A stretch of 64,000 nt of DNA from Ruminococcus flavefaciens ATCC 19208 (GCF_000518765.1 NZ_KI912489.1:438652-502651), one strand, 5' to 3'. Numbered from the stretch's first letter, positions 9,313-17,639 are shown. Numbers and translations: made by a program. The notes: a model not told the origin generated them from the sequence alone.

Positions 9313-9393
9313 TTAGCCGTTAGCTGTCAGCACTCAGCCGTTAGCTTTACAAAGCTGAAAGCTATTGGCTAAAGGCTAAGGGCTGAGGGCTCA
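9313..9393. repeat. AGCC/AGCT word array forming a long imperfect hairpin in the pheA leader
   Basis: Short words (TTAGCC, TTAGCT, CAGCC, GGCTAA, GGCTGA) repeat with a 7-8 base period. The left half (TTAGC..., CAGCC) is complementary to the right half (GGCTAA, GGCTGA). The segment lies between the pheA promoter and its start codon, so it should be transcribed as a folded 5' leader. The same style of array recurs at 15412-15430 and 32496-32577. Confidence 0.6.
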
Positions 9394-9409
9394 TTGATAT
9401 ACCTTACAT

Positions 9410-9438
9410 ATTATAGCATTTTTTTTTGTAGAAATCAA
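9410..9438 (-). promoter_or_regulatory. Promoter for pheA-metH
   Basis: On the minus strand TTGATT (9433-9438) is followed by 17 bases and TATAAT (9410-9415). The transcript would carry a leader of about 100 bases before pheA. Confidence 0.7.
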
Positions 9439-9457
9439 TAAAAAACGGGTAAATATA

Positions 9458-9487
9458 TTGCAAAATACACTTGACCTGTGGTATAAT
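9458..9487 (+). promoter_or_regulatory. Promoter for the ruvC operon
   Basis: TTGCAA (9458-9463), an 18-base spacer and TATAAT (9482-9487) precede ruvC by about 65 bases. It is divergent from the pheA promoter. The nearer TTGACC at 9471 is only 5 bases from the -10 box and cannot be its -35. Confidence 0.6.
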
Positions 9488-9552
9488 GATAAAGAATATA
9501 GTGAGAAGCTATATCCATGTGAACTTTTTAACGAACTAACAGGTAAAAAATA

Positions 9553-10044
9553 TTGAAAAATATCAGAATACTGGGCATAGACCCGGGTTATGCGATAGTC
9601 GGATTCGGTGTGCTGGATTATGACGGGATAAAATTTACTCCTGTGGAATACGGCGCAGTGCTGACAGAAGCGGGAACGCCCTTCCCCGAACGTTTAAGGG
9701 CGATACATGAGGACATCGAGTTTATCTTCAACAAATTCAAGCCCGATTGTATGGCGGTGGAGCGTCTTTACTTCACCACCAACCAGAAAACGGCGATAGA
9801 TGTGGCTCAGGCAAGGGGAATAACCGTGCTTTCGGCAGCTACGAGGAATATTCCTGTATCGGAGTATACTCCCCTTCAGGTAAAACAGTCAGTAGTAGGC
9901 TACGGCAAGGCTGAAAAAAAGCAGGTAATGGAAATGACGAGACAGCTTCTGGGACTGGCGCAGATACCAAAGCCCGATGATGCTGCGGACGCTCTTGCTA
10001 TAGCCATATGTCACGGACACAGCACAAGATTTGATTTCAGATAA
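9553..10044 (+). CDS. ruvC: Holliday junction endonuclease RuvC
   Basis: The 163-residue protein is a full-length RuvC resolvase that cuts Holliday junctions moved by RuvAB. Visible active-site parts are GIDPG (first Asp), VERLYF (Glu in the second strand), and DDAADALAIA near the C-terminus with the last two acidic residues. The start is a TTG; no ATG in frame lies near the family N-terminus, and an AGG-containing weak ribosome site precedes it. The gene leads ruvA by 14 bases and is part of a DNA-repair operon. Confidence 0.93.
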   Translation: MKNIRILGIDPGYAIVGFGVLDYDGIKFTPVEYGAVLTEAGTPFPERLRAIHEDIEFIFNKFKPDCMAVERLYFTTNQKTAIDVAQARGITVLSAATRNIPVSEYTPLQVKQSVVGYGKAEKKQVMEMTRQLLGLAQIPKPDDAADALAIAICHGHSTRFDFR

Positions 10045-10058
10045 AGGAAAACAGAGAT

Positions 10059-10682
10059 ATGATATACAGCGTAAGAGGAAAGCTCATAGTCAAGGAACTG
10101 GGCTTTGCGGTAATAGAATGCGGCGGCGTGGGATACGGCTGCAAGACCTCATACAATACCGTATCAAGGCTTGGCGAGATCGGAAGCGAGGAAATGCTTT
10201 ACACCTACCTTTACGTAAGGGAAGATGTGGTGGAGCTTTTCGGATTTGCCACCTTGCAGGAGCTCAGCTGCTTCAAGCTGCTGATCTCGGTATCGGGAGT
10301 CGGACCAAAGGCGGCAACTGCAATACTTTCGGACGTTACTCCCGAAAGATTTGCACTTCTTGTGGCTTCGGGCGACAGCAAGGCATTTACAAAGACAAAG
10401 GGTATAGGAGCAAAGACAGCTCAGAGGATAGTCCTTGAGCTCAAGGACAAGATCTCCTCAGAGTCTATCAGCGGCAGCATTAGCGGTGATGCCGCACAGT
10501 TCGCCAATATCCCGTCAGAGGGCGCATCGTTCTCTGTATCCGAGGCTCTCGAAGCACTTATGGTACTTGGATATTCTCAGGGTGAGGCAGCACCCATACT
10601 CGGAAAGCTTGATCCGACCCTTAGTACGCAGGATCTCATAAAGGAAACACTGCGGCTAATGGCGGCAAAAAATACGCGCTAA
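10059..10682 (+). CDS. ruvA: Holliday junction branch migration protein RuvA
   Basis: A 207-residue protein that binds four-way junctions as a tetramer and loads RuvB. Domain I is an OB fold (MIYSVRGKL...). Domain II has two helix-hairpin-helix motifs (SGVGPKAATAIL and GIGAKTAQRIV). Domain III (EALEALMVLGY) contacts RuvB after a serine-rich linker. Length is normal. AAAACAGAG precedes the ATG. It lies between ruvC and an SseB-like gene. Confidence 0.93.
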   Translation: MIYSVRGKLIVKELGFAVIECGGVGYGCKTSYNTVSRLGEIGSEEMLYTYLYVREDVVELFGFATLQELSCFKLLISVSGVGPKAATAILSDVTPERFALLVASGDSKAFTKTKGIGAKTAQRIVLELKDKISSESISGSISGDAAQFANIPSEGASFSVSEALEALMVLGYSQGEAAPILGKLDPTLSTQDLIKETLRLMAAKNTR

Positions 10683-10709
10683 AATATAGAAGATAGGATG
10701 GTTACTGTT

Positions 10710-11444
10710 ATGATGAATCTTGACGAATTGCTGAAAGCAGCAATAAAGGACCCTTCAATGCGTTCACAGTTTTTGCAGACTCTTATCAAAAGCGACGTCT
10801 ATGTCATCTGCAAGAACCCCGTAAAGCAGGAGCGCGACCGTTCAGAGGGCGGTATACAGCTTGAACTGGTAACTACCCAGAATCCCGACGGCGACCTGTT
10901 CATACCTTTTTTCACAAGCTATCGCGCACTTCAGCAGTTTGCAAAGCGATATGTTGACTGCTACAAGATAAACTGCCTGAGACTCTTTGACCTTATACAG
11001 TCGGTATCAGCCGTGCTCAATCCGAATTCCTACGGCAAGGAGTTCTCGTCCAATGAGATAAAAAGCATACTTATGATAGCGCGAAATCTCAAGATAAAGG
11101 CGATATCCTACAATGAAGCGGATATCATAAACTATCGCCCCTGCGAGCATGAAGTGAATCATATCATAAAGGCTGCCACAAAGTTCCTTTCAAAGCAGCC
11201 GAATGTTGACAGGGCATTCATCATGGAGATGATAAAGGGCTGCGAAAATCCGCAGATACTTATCGTTCTTGATATGATGGGCAGTACGAGAAAGCTTTTT
11301 GTACCGCTGTCGAAGTACCTTTCAAAGACGGTAAAGGCTAACGAGCATCTTTGCTTTATCAGCTATGAACAGGATATGGGCAAGAAGGCTGCGGAGACAG
11401 TTGAGCCCTTCTATGTCCGCAAGAAGAGATTTTTTGAGAAATAA
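10710..11444 (+). CDS. SseB N-terminal-domain-like protein
   Basis: A soluble 244-residue protein. The first 110 residues resemble the SseB N-terminal domain (LLKAAIKDPSMRSQFLQTLIKSDVYV, then DGDLFIPFFTSYRALQQF). The rest is not assigned but ends with a mixed strand/helix segment similar to the C-terminal SseB region. The molecular role of SseB-like domains is unknown. The start is uncertain: ATG at 10698 has AGG immediately adjacent, while ATG at 10710 has AGGATGG at proper spacing and is chosen. The gene lies between ruvA (27 bases) and ruvB (15 bases). Confidence 0.6.
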   Translation: MMNLDELLKAAIKDPSMRSQFLQTLIKSDVYVICKNPVKQERDRSEGGIQLELVTTQNPDGDLFIPFFTSYRALQQFAKRYVDCYKINCLRLFDLIQSVSAVLNPNSYGKEFSSNEIKSILMIARNLKIKAISYNEADIINYRPCEHEVNHIIKAATKFLSKQPNVDRAFIMEMIKGCENPQILIVLDMMGSTRKLFVPLSKYLSKTVKANEHLCFISYEQDMGKKAAETVEPFYVRKKRFFEK

Positions 11445-11459
11445 TTCAGAGGTGTTTTT

Positions 11460-12518
11460 TTGATACAGACAGAGGATATGGAGTTCGCTCCGAGGATAAT
11501 AACTCCCGAAAATACTACGGAGGACAGTGATGTTGAAATAAGTCTGCGACCGCAGACTCTTCACGAGTATATAGGACAGGACAAGGTGAAGGAAAATCTC
11601 GCCATATATATCGAAGCTGCAAAGCGCAGGAGCGAACCTCTCGATCATGTGCTGCTGTACGGACCTCCCGGACTGGGAAAGACCACTCTTTCTTCCATAA
11701 TCGCCCATGAGCTTGGCGTAAATCTCCGTGTGACCACAGGTCCTGCAATTGAAAAGCCCGGCGACCTTGTTTCACTTCTCACAAGTCTTTCCGACAACGA
11801 TGTGCTTTTTATTGACGAGATACACCGCCTTTCACGTGCGGTGGAGGAGATACTCTACCCTGCACTTGAAGACAGGGTAATTGATATAATCATCGGAAAA
11901 GGCCCGTCTGCACGTTCTATACGCATGGACCTGAAACCATTCACCCTTATCGGTGCAACAACGAGAGCAGGACAGCTTTCAGCTCCTCTCCGTGACCGAT
12001 TCGGCGTAATACAGAGACTTGAGCTTTATACAAAGGAGCAGCTTACGGATATCGTAAGAAGAAGCTCCATGATACTTGGAATACCATGTACAAGCGACGG
12101 GGCTGCCGAAATAGCCGGCAGAGCAAGAGGTACACCGCGTATAGCCAACCGTCTGCTGAAAAGAGTCCGCGACTTTGCCGATGTAATGGGCAACGGACAG
12201 ATAACTCAGGAGATAGCTTCCATAGCTCTCAGCAGACTTGATATCGACGCTCTCGGACTTGACGGACTTGACAGGCGTATGCTTGAAATGATAATCAAAG
12301 GATACGGCGGCGGACCTGTCGGACTTGAGACGCTTGCTTCGGCTATAAACGAGGAAAGCGTAACTCTCGAAGATATCTGCGAGCCGTTTCTCATGCAGCT
12401 TGGTTTTCTCGGAAGGACTCCCCGCGGAAGAGTTGCCACAAGGCTTGCCTACGAGCATCTCGGCATAGTACCTCCCGAACAGGCATCATCAGCGGAAGAA
12501 GGGCAGATGACCTTTTAA
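11460..12518 (+). CDS. ruvB: Holliday junction branch migration ATPase RuvB
   Basis: A 352-residue AAA+ motor that drives branch migration with RuvA. It shows Walker [11 protein letters not shown], Walker [10 protein letters not shown], sensor 1 GATTRAG, the arginine finger region LRDRFG, and the C-terminal winged helix ([22 protein letters not shown]). The start is TTG at 11460 with AGAGGTG upstream; ATG at residue 7 is an alternative. It completes a ruvC-ruvA-X-ruvB operon. Confidence 0.94.
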   Translation: MIQTEDMEFAPRIITPENTTEDSDVEISLRPQTLHEYIGQDKVKENLAIYIEAAKRRSEPLDHVLLYGPPGLGKTTLSSIIAHELGVNLRVTTGPAIEKPGDLVSLLTSLSDNDVLFIDEIHRLSRAVEEILYPALEDRVIDIIIGKGPSARSIRMDLKPFTLIGATTRAGQLSAPLRDRFGVIQRLELYTKEQLTDIVRRSSMILGIPCTSDGAAEIAGRARGTPRIANRLLKRVRDFADVMGNGQITQEIASIALSRLDIDALGLDGLDRRMLEMIIKGYGGGPVGLETLASAINEESVTLEDICEPFLMQLGFLGRTPRGRVATRLAYEHLGIVPPEQASSAEEGQMTF

Positions 12519-12554
12519 CATTTTTCCCGATTTACGGGACAGGGGGAATGAAAA

Positions 12555-13085
12555 ATGTTGATAAAAGGATCAAGCGAATATAATTATAAATACAATTCAG
12601 AAATTACCGAACAGCCTCCCTTTGGTCAGATGATAAACGGACAGGGGGAAGGGGCTGTTTCAAAGCTGCGGTACGGCGTATGCTTCATGAGCTTCAACGG
12701 ATGTGAGGTCATCGCGGTACATAACGCACTTGTATACCTGAAAAAACCTCAGAAGATAAGAGACGTAGCCTTTTATATGGAGCGTTTCCGCGTACTGATG
12801 GGCTTTTTTGGCTGTAATGCCTACAGTCTCGGAAAAGCACTCAATTATTTCGATGCACAGTTCGAGAGGGTAAAATCTCCCGATGACGCAAAGGCTTTTA
12901 TTGTCACATTCTGGACAAAGACCCCGTTTTTATCTTCAATACATACCGTATTCTGTACAAGAGAGAACAGCGGCGGCATACGTGTGTATAACAGGTACAA
13001 CAGCTGTACCTATGCGCCTGTATGCGATAAGCTCGAAGATATAATCGGCAATCGCAGACCCATCGCGGTCTATAAGATAGTATAA
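12555..13085 (+). CDS. Conserved protein of unknown function, possibly papain-like fold
   Basis: A 176-residue soluble protein without signal peptide. A segment FNGCEVIAVHNALVYL (about residues 50-65) has a cysteine at the start of a helix, followed later by GCNAYSLGKAL and by SSIHTVFCTRE and RVYNRYN. A Cys-helix / His-strand / Asn order is what papain-like peptidases and transglutaminase-type folds show, so a thiol enzyme is possible. No family is recognised with confidence. RBS AGGGGG precedes the ATG, and the gene follows ruvB by 36 bases. Its relation to recombination is unclear. Confidence 0.55.
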   Translation: MLIKGSSEYNYKYNSEITEQPPFGQMINGQGEGAVSKLRYGVCFMSFNGCEVIAVHNALVYLKKPQKIRDVAFYMERFRVLMGFFGCNAYSLGKALNYFDAQFERVKSPDDAKAFIVTFWTKTPFLSSIHTVFCTRENSGGIRVYNRYNSCTYAPVCDKLEDIIGNRRPIAVYKIV

Positions 13086-13116
13086 AAATCGGATACTATC
13101 GATATAAGACGATTTT

Positions 13117-13145
13117 CAACTCTCAATTCTCAACTCTTAACTTTC
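13117..13145. repeat. CAACTCT/CAATTCT word array
   Basis: Four 7-8 base words of the form CAACTCT, CAATTCT, CAACTCT, TAACTTT occur in tandem just before the ribosome site of the mutase gene. It matches the style of the other word arrays in this window. Confidence 0.4.
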
Positions 13146-13161
13146 AAAGGGAGACTATTCA

Positions 13162-14520
13162 ATGGCTAAATTATTCGGAACTGACGGTCCGAGAGGTATT
13201 GCGGTGACCGACCTCACCTGCGAACTGGCTATGCAGACAGGAAGAGCTGCTGCGCTGGTGCTTGCGAAAAAGGACGGGTCAAAAACTAAAATACTCATTG
13301 GCAAGGATACGAGAGTTTCCTCCGATGCGCTGGAAGCTGCGGTATGTGCAGGCATATGCTCTGTCGGAGCAGATGCAGAGCTGCTTGGAATAGTCCCCAC
13401 TCCTGCGCTTGCATACCTCATAGGAGTGCATGAGGCTGACGGCGGCATAATGATATCGGGCAGCCACAACAGTGCCGAATATAACGGATTGAAGCTGTTT
13501 TCAGCTAAGGGACACAAGCTCATGGAGGAAGCCGAGGACGAGATAGAGCGTCTGGTCTTTGCTCCTGTGGGTGATATAAAGCTAAGTGAGCCTGAGAATG
13601 TAGGGCGTATAGTACACGGCGAAAATGCTGTGAGAGAATACATAGACCACGTAAAAAGTATAGTTGATACAGACCTTAGCGGACTTAAAGTCGCACTTGA
13701 CTGTGCTAACGGCTGCGCGGCATATACAGCGGAAAGGCTGTTCTCCGAGCTTGGGGCTGAGGTGCTTGTCATAGCGGATAAGCCCAACGGCACCAATATA
13801 AACAAGGACTGCGGCAGTACCCATGTACATCATCTTATGGAGTATGTAGTTGAGAACAAATGCGATTGCGGACTTGCCTTTGACGGCGACGCAGACCGAT
13901 GTATAGCCGTGGATGAGAATGGCTGCATGATAGACGGCGACAGGCTTTTAGCTATATTTGCCGAGAAAATGAAAAGCATGGGAATGCTTGAAAATGATAC
14001 AGTCGTAGTGACTGCAATGAGCAGTCTCGGACTGAGAAAATATGCGGCTGCACATGATATAAAGCTTGTAAGCTCAGGTGCAGGCAAGAGGTACGTACTT
14101 GAGCGTATGCTTGAAGGCAGCTATAAGCTTGGCGGCGAGCCAAACGGTCATATCATCTTCCTTGACGAAGCAGGTACAGGCGACGGTCAGCTCACAGGAG
14201 CGCGGCTGCTTGAGATACTGAAAAAATGCGGCGAGAAGCTGAGCGGACTTGCAGGAGATATGCCTGCATACCCTCAGGTTAAGCTGAATGTAAAGATACA
14301 TCCTCATTATAAGGAGCTCTGGAAAAATGAAAAGAGCATAACCGAGCTTATTGAGAGGTACGATGACGAGCTGTCAGATGAAGGCAGGATAATGGTGCGC
14401 GAAAGCGGAAAAGAACCTATCGTGCGTATACTCATCGAGGGCAGCGACTTCGGACGCATAAATGATATGGCTGTGGATATTGCACAGCATATCAAGGAAA
14501 GCTGCGCATACAAGATCTGA
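13162..14520 (+). CDS. glmM: Phosphoglucosamine mutase-like phosphohexomutase
   Basis: A 452-residue alpha-D-phosphohexomutase of GlmM length that starts MAKLFGTDGPRG. It has the phosphoserine loop ISGSHNS (Ser near 101), the Mg loop DGDADR (241-246), a sugar loop GEPNGH, and a C-terminal phosphate-binding loop RESGKEPIVR. GlmM converts glucosamine-6-phosphate to glucosamine-1-phosphate for peptidoglycan precursors. Several positions differ from the usual SASHNP and SGTEP wording, so a divergent GlmM or a relative with another hexose specificity is possible. AGGGAG lies upstream of the ATG, and the gene is followed closely by an RNA methyltransferase. Confidence 0.78.
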   Translation: MAKLFGTDGPRGIAVTDLTCELAMQTGRAAALVLAKKDGSKTKILIGKDTRVSSDALEAAVCAGICSVGADAELLGIVPTPALAYLIGVHEADGGIMISGSHNSAEYNGLKLFSAKGHKLMEEAEDEIERLVFAPVGDIKLSEPENVGRIVHGENAVREYIDHVKSIVDTDLSGLKVALDCANGCAAYTAERLFSELGAEVLVIADKPNGTNINKDCGSTHVHHLMEYVVENKCDCGLAFDGDADRCIAVDENGCMIDGDRLLAIFAEKMKSMGMLENDTVVVTAMSSLGLRKYAAAHDIKLVSSGAGKRYVLERMLEGSYKLGGEPNGHIIFLDEAGTGDGQLTGARLLEILKKCGEKLSGLAGDMPAYPQVKLNVKIHPHYKELWKNEKSITELIERYDDELSDEGRIMVRESGKEPIVRILIEGSDFGRINDMAVDIAQHIKESCAYKI

Positions 14521-14550
14521 GCGCAGACAATTCTATAAGGAGCATTGACT

Positions 14551-15414
14551 TTGAGAACTGCAAATAACTGGAAAGATTATAAAATAATAGATACATCGGG
14601 CGGAGAAAAGCTTGAAACATGGGGCAATGTGAGCCTTGTACGCCCCGATCCGCAGATAATATGGAATACCGAGCGCACCGATCCTCTCTGGAAAAGTGCT
14701 GACGGTCACTATCACCGCTCAAATCAGGGCGGCGGCAAATGGGAATTCCGCAAGAGACTGCCTGAAAGCTGGAATATCAGCTACGGCGAGCTCACCTTTA
14801 ATATACGTCCCACAGGCTTCAAGCATACGGGACTTTTCCCCGAGCAGGCTGTAAACTGGGATTTTATGGCTGATAAGATACGCAGTGCAGGCAGAGAGAT
14901 AAATGTCCTCAACCTGTTCGCTTATACGGGCGGAGCTACCCTTGCCTGTGCAGCAGCAGGAGCTTCCGTATGCCATGTCGATGCATCAAAGGGTATGGTG
15001 CAGTGGGCAAGAGACAACGCGGCAGCTTCGGGACTTACCGAAAAGCCTATCCGCTGGATAGTGGACGACTGCGAGAAGTTCATAGCCCGAGAGATACGCC
15101 GCGGACGCAAGTACGATGCGGTAGTTATGGATCCTCCAAGCTATGGCAGAGGTCCTGGCGGCGAGGTCTGGAAGCTTGAAAACTGCGTATACGACCTTGT
15201 GAAGCTGTGTTCGGGAGTCCTTTCCGATGATCCGTTGTTCTTCCTGATAAACAGCTATACTACGGGACTCTCTCCCTCGGTAATGGGATATATACTCGGG
15301 ACAGTCCTCACAGATAAATTCGGCGGCAGCGTAAGCTTTGACGAGATAGGACTTCCCGTAAAGTCCACAGGAATGACGCTCCCGTGCGGCTCCACCGCCA
15401 TCTGGCAGAAATAG
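14551..15414 (+). CDS. Class I SAM-dependent rRNA methyltransferase, RlmI/RlmK-like
   Basis: The 287-residue protein has an N-terminal segment with WNTERTDPLW and GLFPEQ, then a Rossmann methyltransferase: SAM-binding NLFAYTGGATLACAAAGA, the acidic VDAS, WIVDDC, and the catalytic-type DPPSYGRG motif. This is the layout of RlmI/RlmK-type 23S rRNA cytosine/guanine methyltransferases without the PUA domain. The start TTG at 14551 is preferred over TTG at 14545 because TAAGGAG lies 8 bases before it rather than 2. The modified nucleotide is not predictable. Confidence 0.75.
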   Translation: MRTANNWKDYKIIDTSGGEKLETWGNVSLVRPDPQIIWNTERTDPLWKSADGHYHRSNQGGGKWEFRKRLPESWNISYGELTFNIRPTGFKHTGLFPEQAVNWDFMADKIRSAGREINVLNLFAYTGGATLACAAAGASVCHVDASKGMVQWARDNAAASGLTEKPIRWIVDDCEKFIAREIRRGRKYDAVVMDPPSYGRGPGGEVWKLENCVYDLVKLCSGVLSDDPLFFLINSYTTGLSPSVMGYILGTVLTDKFGGSVSFDEIGLPVKSTGMTLPCGSTAIWQK

Positions 15415-15430
15415 CCCTTAGCCTTTAGCT
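15412..15430 (+). repeat. Short TTAGCC word array
   Basis: TAGCCCTTAGCCTTTAGCT overlaps the stop of the methyltransferase gene and ends exactly where the first TGTAGGGG hairpin begins at 15431. Confidence 0.4.
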
Positions 15431-15455
15431 TGTAGGGGCGAACAGTGTTCGCCCG
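15431..15455 (+). repeat. TGTAGGGG...CCCG hairpin element, copy 1
   Basis: A 25-base element whose inner arms GGGCGAAC and GTTCGCCC pair around AGT. It shares TGTAGGGG at the left and CCCG at the right with the other copies while the arms differ. Confidence 0.7.
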
Positions 15456-15485
15456 TTAAAGAACGATAAACTAAAAATAGCATAC

Positions 15486-15513
15486 TGTAGGGGCTGGCGT
15501 CCTCGACAGTCCG
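15486..15513 (+). repeat. TGTAGGGG...CCG hairpin element, copy 2
   Basis: TGTAGGGGCTG is followed by GCGTCCTCGA and CAGTCCG. GGGCTG pairs with CAGTCC through one G-U pair. Similar to the reverse copy at 29996-30020. Confidence 0.55.
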
Positions 15514-15524
15514 AAGCGGTAGCT

Positions 15525-15548
15525 TGTAGGGGCGATATTATCCGCCCG
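15525..15548 (+). repeat. TGTAGGGG...CCCG hairpin element, copy 3
   Basis: TGTAGGGGCG and CGCCCG flank ATATTATC, giving a short GGGCG/CGCCC stem. Third element in the same 255-base gap. Confidence 0.55.
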
Positions 15549-15560
15549 TGAAATGAAAAC

Positions 15561-15585
15561 TGTAGGGACGACCATTGGTCGTCCG
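15561..15585 (+). repeat. TGTAGGGA...TCCG hairpin element, copy 4
   Basis: A 25-base element with arms GGACGACC-type GGGACGACC and GGTCGTCC around ATT. Compared with copy 1 the arm changes are paired (C-G to A-T at the fourth inner pair), keeping the stem intact. Confidence 0.7.
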
Positions 15586-15617
15586 CAAATTACGCTGTAT
15601 GCGACATGAACATTTTA

Positions 15618-15640
15618 TAGGTGCGGCGTTTCACCGCCGC
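15618..15640 (+). repeat. GC-rich palindrome, possible divergent fifth element
   Basis: TAGGTGCGGCG and CGCCGC flank TTTCAC to form a GC-rich stem. Position and shape match the preceding four elements, but the TGTAGGGG edge has diverged. The rest of the gap to 15669 holds only the ribosome site of the next gene. Confidence 0.35.
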
Positions 15641-15669
15641 GCGCATAAAATGATATAGGAGAAATAATT

Positions 15670-15867
15670 ATGGGAAAAGACGAAAGATTTGTCAAGATAT
15701 ACTCACAGGGCAAGCTGTCATTATCCGAGATATTTGTGGATAAGGTAACAGGAGTTAATTATTTATTTCGCAAGGACGGCTATGGAGCAGGTCTCTGCGT
15801 ACTTGTGGACAAAGACGGCAAGCCTGTGGTATCCTCACCTGCGGAAATAGAAGCTTTAAAGAAATAA
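15670..15867 (+). CDS. DUF6440-type small protein
   Basis: A 65-residue cytosolic protein: DERFVKIYSQGK at the start, VDKVTGVNYLF in the middle, and DGYGAGLCVLVDKDGKPV at the end. These match the DUF6440 family, small single-domain proteins of Firmicutes with no known function. ATAGGAGAAATA precedes the ATG. The gene is 9 bases upstream of a lipoprotein gene, so they may be cotranscribed. Confidence 0.7.
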   Translation: MGKDERFVKIYSQGKLSLSEIFVDKVTGVNYLFRKDGYGAGLCVLVDKDGKPVVSSPAEIEALKK

Positions 15868-15876
15868 GGATATAAT

Positions 15877-16740
15877 ATGAAAAAAACATTGATTGCACTT
15901 ATTGCGGCAGTAATGGCGTTTACTGCGGTATCATGCGGAAAAGATGAAAAAGCAGCTGTTGAGGAGACAACCTCCGAAACTAACGCTGAAACTACCGCCG
16001 AAACCACTACATATTCATACGAACAAGCTCTCGATGATCTGTTGTCTGAGACTACAACAACTGCCGAGGAGCTTGAACAGGCACTGAATGAAACCAAAGA
16101 ATTAGCCCTTGAGCGCATTGATATTACTGCACAGGATATTCCCGAATACAAAATACCTGATGACTGGCATGAAGTATCGGACGGCAGAATGAAAATGCTC
16201 GTTCCGCCCGGTGTTACAGATCAGAGTCCTGAAAACAGCTCGCTTATACTCAGTAAGTTCGTTGATAAGGAAAATGGTATTTCTGTCATAACGATGAATG
16301 GCAACGACTGGGAAGAGAAAAGCAAAGAAGATATTGAATTTTTCCCTGAGGTAAGTGAAGAAAATATCGCCGCAGCCTTTAATACGCTCGGCATAGATTA
16401 CGACGGAACACGCACTTCATTCTATAAGGCGGTGCTCTCGTTCACAAGTGCCGACCGAACTGAGGAAAATGCTGAAGCTTTTGAAATTGCTGCTCTTGCA
16501 AAGGGATTCTGCTTCCTTGTATTCCCCGAGGTTTTTTACAGAAGCTCAGACGGTCATGACATATATGCTCATGCATACCCGTTGGAAGGTATTGATGATG
16601 AGAAATACCTTGAAAGTAACAACGCAAGGTTCTGGGTAGGAGCTTTTGCGGACAGCAACACTGAGTATACTTTAATGGTCAAGGGCAGTTCAAGGGAAGA
16701 AGCTCTTATGATATGTTCGACCATTGAATTCATTGGATAG
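15877..16740 (+). CDS. Lipoprotein of unknown function
   Basis: A 287-residue protein with a lipobox (FTAVSC, Cys20) after a hydrophobic signal, then a Thr/Glu-rich spacer (about residues 28-65) typical of surface tethering. The remainder (about 90-287) is a mixed alpha/beta domain with [13 protein letters not shown] and an [15 protein letters not shown] end. It resembles stress/substrate-binding folds only loosely, so no family is assigned. Its stop overlaps the region just before ecfA1 without a gap, which hints at cotranscription. It is not an ECF substrate-binding (S) component, which would be an integral membrane protein. Confidence 0.7.
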   Translation: MKKTLIALIAAVMAFTAVSCGKDEKAAVEETTSETNAETTAETTTYSYEQALDDLLSETTTTAEELEQALNETKELALERIDITAQDIPEYKIPDDWHEVSDGRMKMLVPPGVTDQSPENSSLILSKFVDKENGISVITMNGNDWEEKSKEDIEFFPEVSEENIAAAFNTLGIDYDGTRTSFYKAVLSFTSADRTEENAEAFEIAALAKGFCFLVFPEVFYRSSDGHDIYAHAYPLEGIDDEKYLESNNARFWVGAFADSNTEYTLMVKGSSREEALMICSTIEFIG

Positions 16741-16748
16741 TGATAAAT

Positions 16749-17600
16749 ATGGAAAATATAATCGAAATAAAAGGTCTTCACTTCGCCTATGAGTCCGATG
16801 ACGAGGAAAAAAAGCCTGTCGAAGTCCTCAAAGGCATAGACCTTGACATAAAGCAGGGGGAGTTCGTAGCAGTGCTTGGACACAACGGCTGCGGAAAATC
16901 CACCCTTGCAAAACATCTGAACGCCATACTGCTCCCCACCGAGGGTACAGTAACGGTGAACGGCATAAACACAAAGGACGAGGAAAAGATATTTGACCTG
17001 CGCCAGTGTGCGGGAATGGTATTCCAGAACCCCGATAATCAGATAGTTTCGTCTGTAGTTGAGGAGGACGTAGCATTCGCCCTTGAAAACTTAGGCGTAC
17101 CCTATGAGGAGATGCGCAGACGAGTTGACGAGAGCCTTAAAGCCGTGGGAATGTATGAGTACAGACTCCATTCACCCAGCCAGCTTTCGGGCGGTCAGAA
17201 GCAGCGAGTGGCTATTGCAGGCGTTATCGCCATGCAGCCCAAGTGCATAATCCTTGACGAGCCTACAGCTATGCTTGATCCGCAGGGACGAAAGGAAGTC
17301 CTTGCAACTATACACCGCATGAACCGCGAGCAGGGAATAACCATAGTTCTCATCACTCATTACATGAATGAGGCTGCGGACTGCGACCGTGTTGTGGTCA
17401 TGGACAAGGGTATGGTAGTCCTTGACGATGTGCCCGAAAAGGTATTTTCGCAGGTGGATAAGCTTAAAGCCATAGGGCTTGATGTACCGCAGGTCACAGA
17501 GCTTGCGTGGGAATTACGAAAGGCAGGCTGCGATATATCTCCCGAGATAATCTCGGAGGAAGAATGTGTTGCGGCAATTGAAAAGCTTTTTGCAGAATGA
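16749..17600 (+). CDS. ecfA1: Energy-coupling factor transporter ATPase EcfA1
   Basis: A 283-residue ABC ATPase of an ECF vitamin/metal importer. Walker [11 protein letters not shown]-loop FQNPDNQ, signature LSGGQKQR, Walker B CIILDEPT, and the H-loop LITHYM are intact. The PDNQ after the Q-loop is typical of EcfA. ATG at 16749 fits the family N-terminus better than the GTG at 16740. It pairs with EcfA2 and EcfT in the next two genes; no S component is visible nearby, so this is probably a shared group II module. Confidence 0.9.
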   Translation: MENIIEIKGLHFAYESDDEEKKPVEVLKGIDLDIKQGEFVAVLGHNGCGKSTLAKHLNAILLPTEGTVTVNGINTKDEEKIFDLRQCAGMVFQNPDNQIVSSVVEEDVAFALENLGVPYEEMRRRVDESLKAVGMYEYRLHSPSQLSGGQKQRVAIAGVIAMQPKCIILDEPTAMLDPQGRKEVLATIHRMNREQGITIVLITHYMNEAADCDRVVVMDKGMVVLDDVPEKVFSQVDKLKAIGLDVPQVTELAWELRKAGCDISPEIISEEECVAAIEKLFAE

Positions 17601-17639
17601 GCAGCTCGGCTGCTTACAGGAAAGAAAAGGAGAATAGAA

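Noticed and set aside
9297..9409. Phe attenuator, T-box or riboswitch before pheA-metH
   Set aside because: No Phe-rich leader peptide, no T-box consensus (TGGNACC) and no SAM or cobalamin riboswitch core could be seen; only the word array is present.
9471..9487. TTGACC with TATAAT as a promoter
   Set aside because: Only 5 bases separate the two boxes; TTGCAA at 9458 with an 18-base spacer is usable instead.
15877..16740. ECF transporter S component
   Set aside because: The product has a lipobox and a soluble body, not six membrane helices, so it cannot be the integral S subunit.
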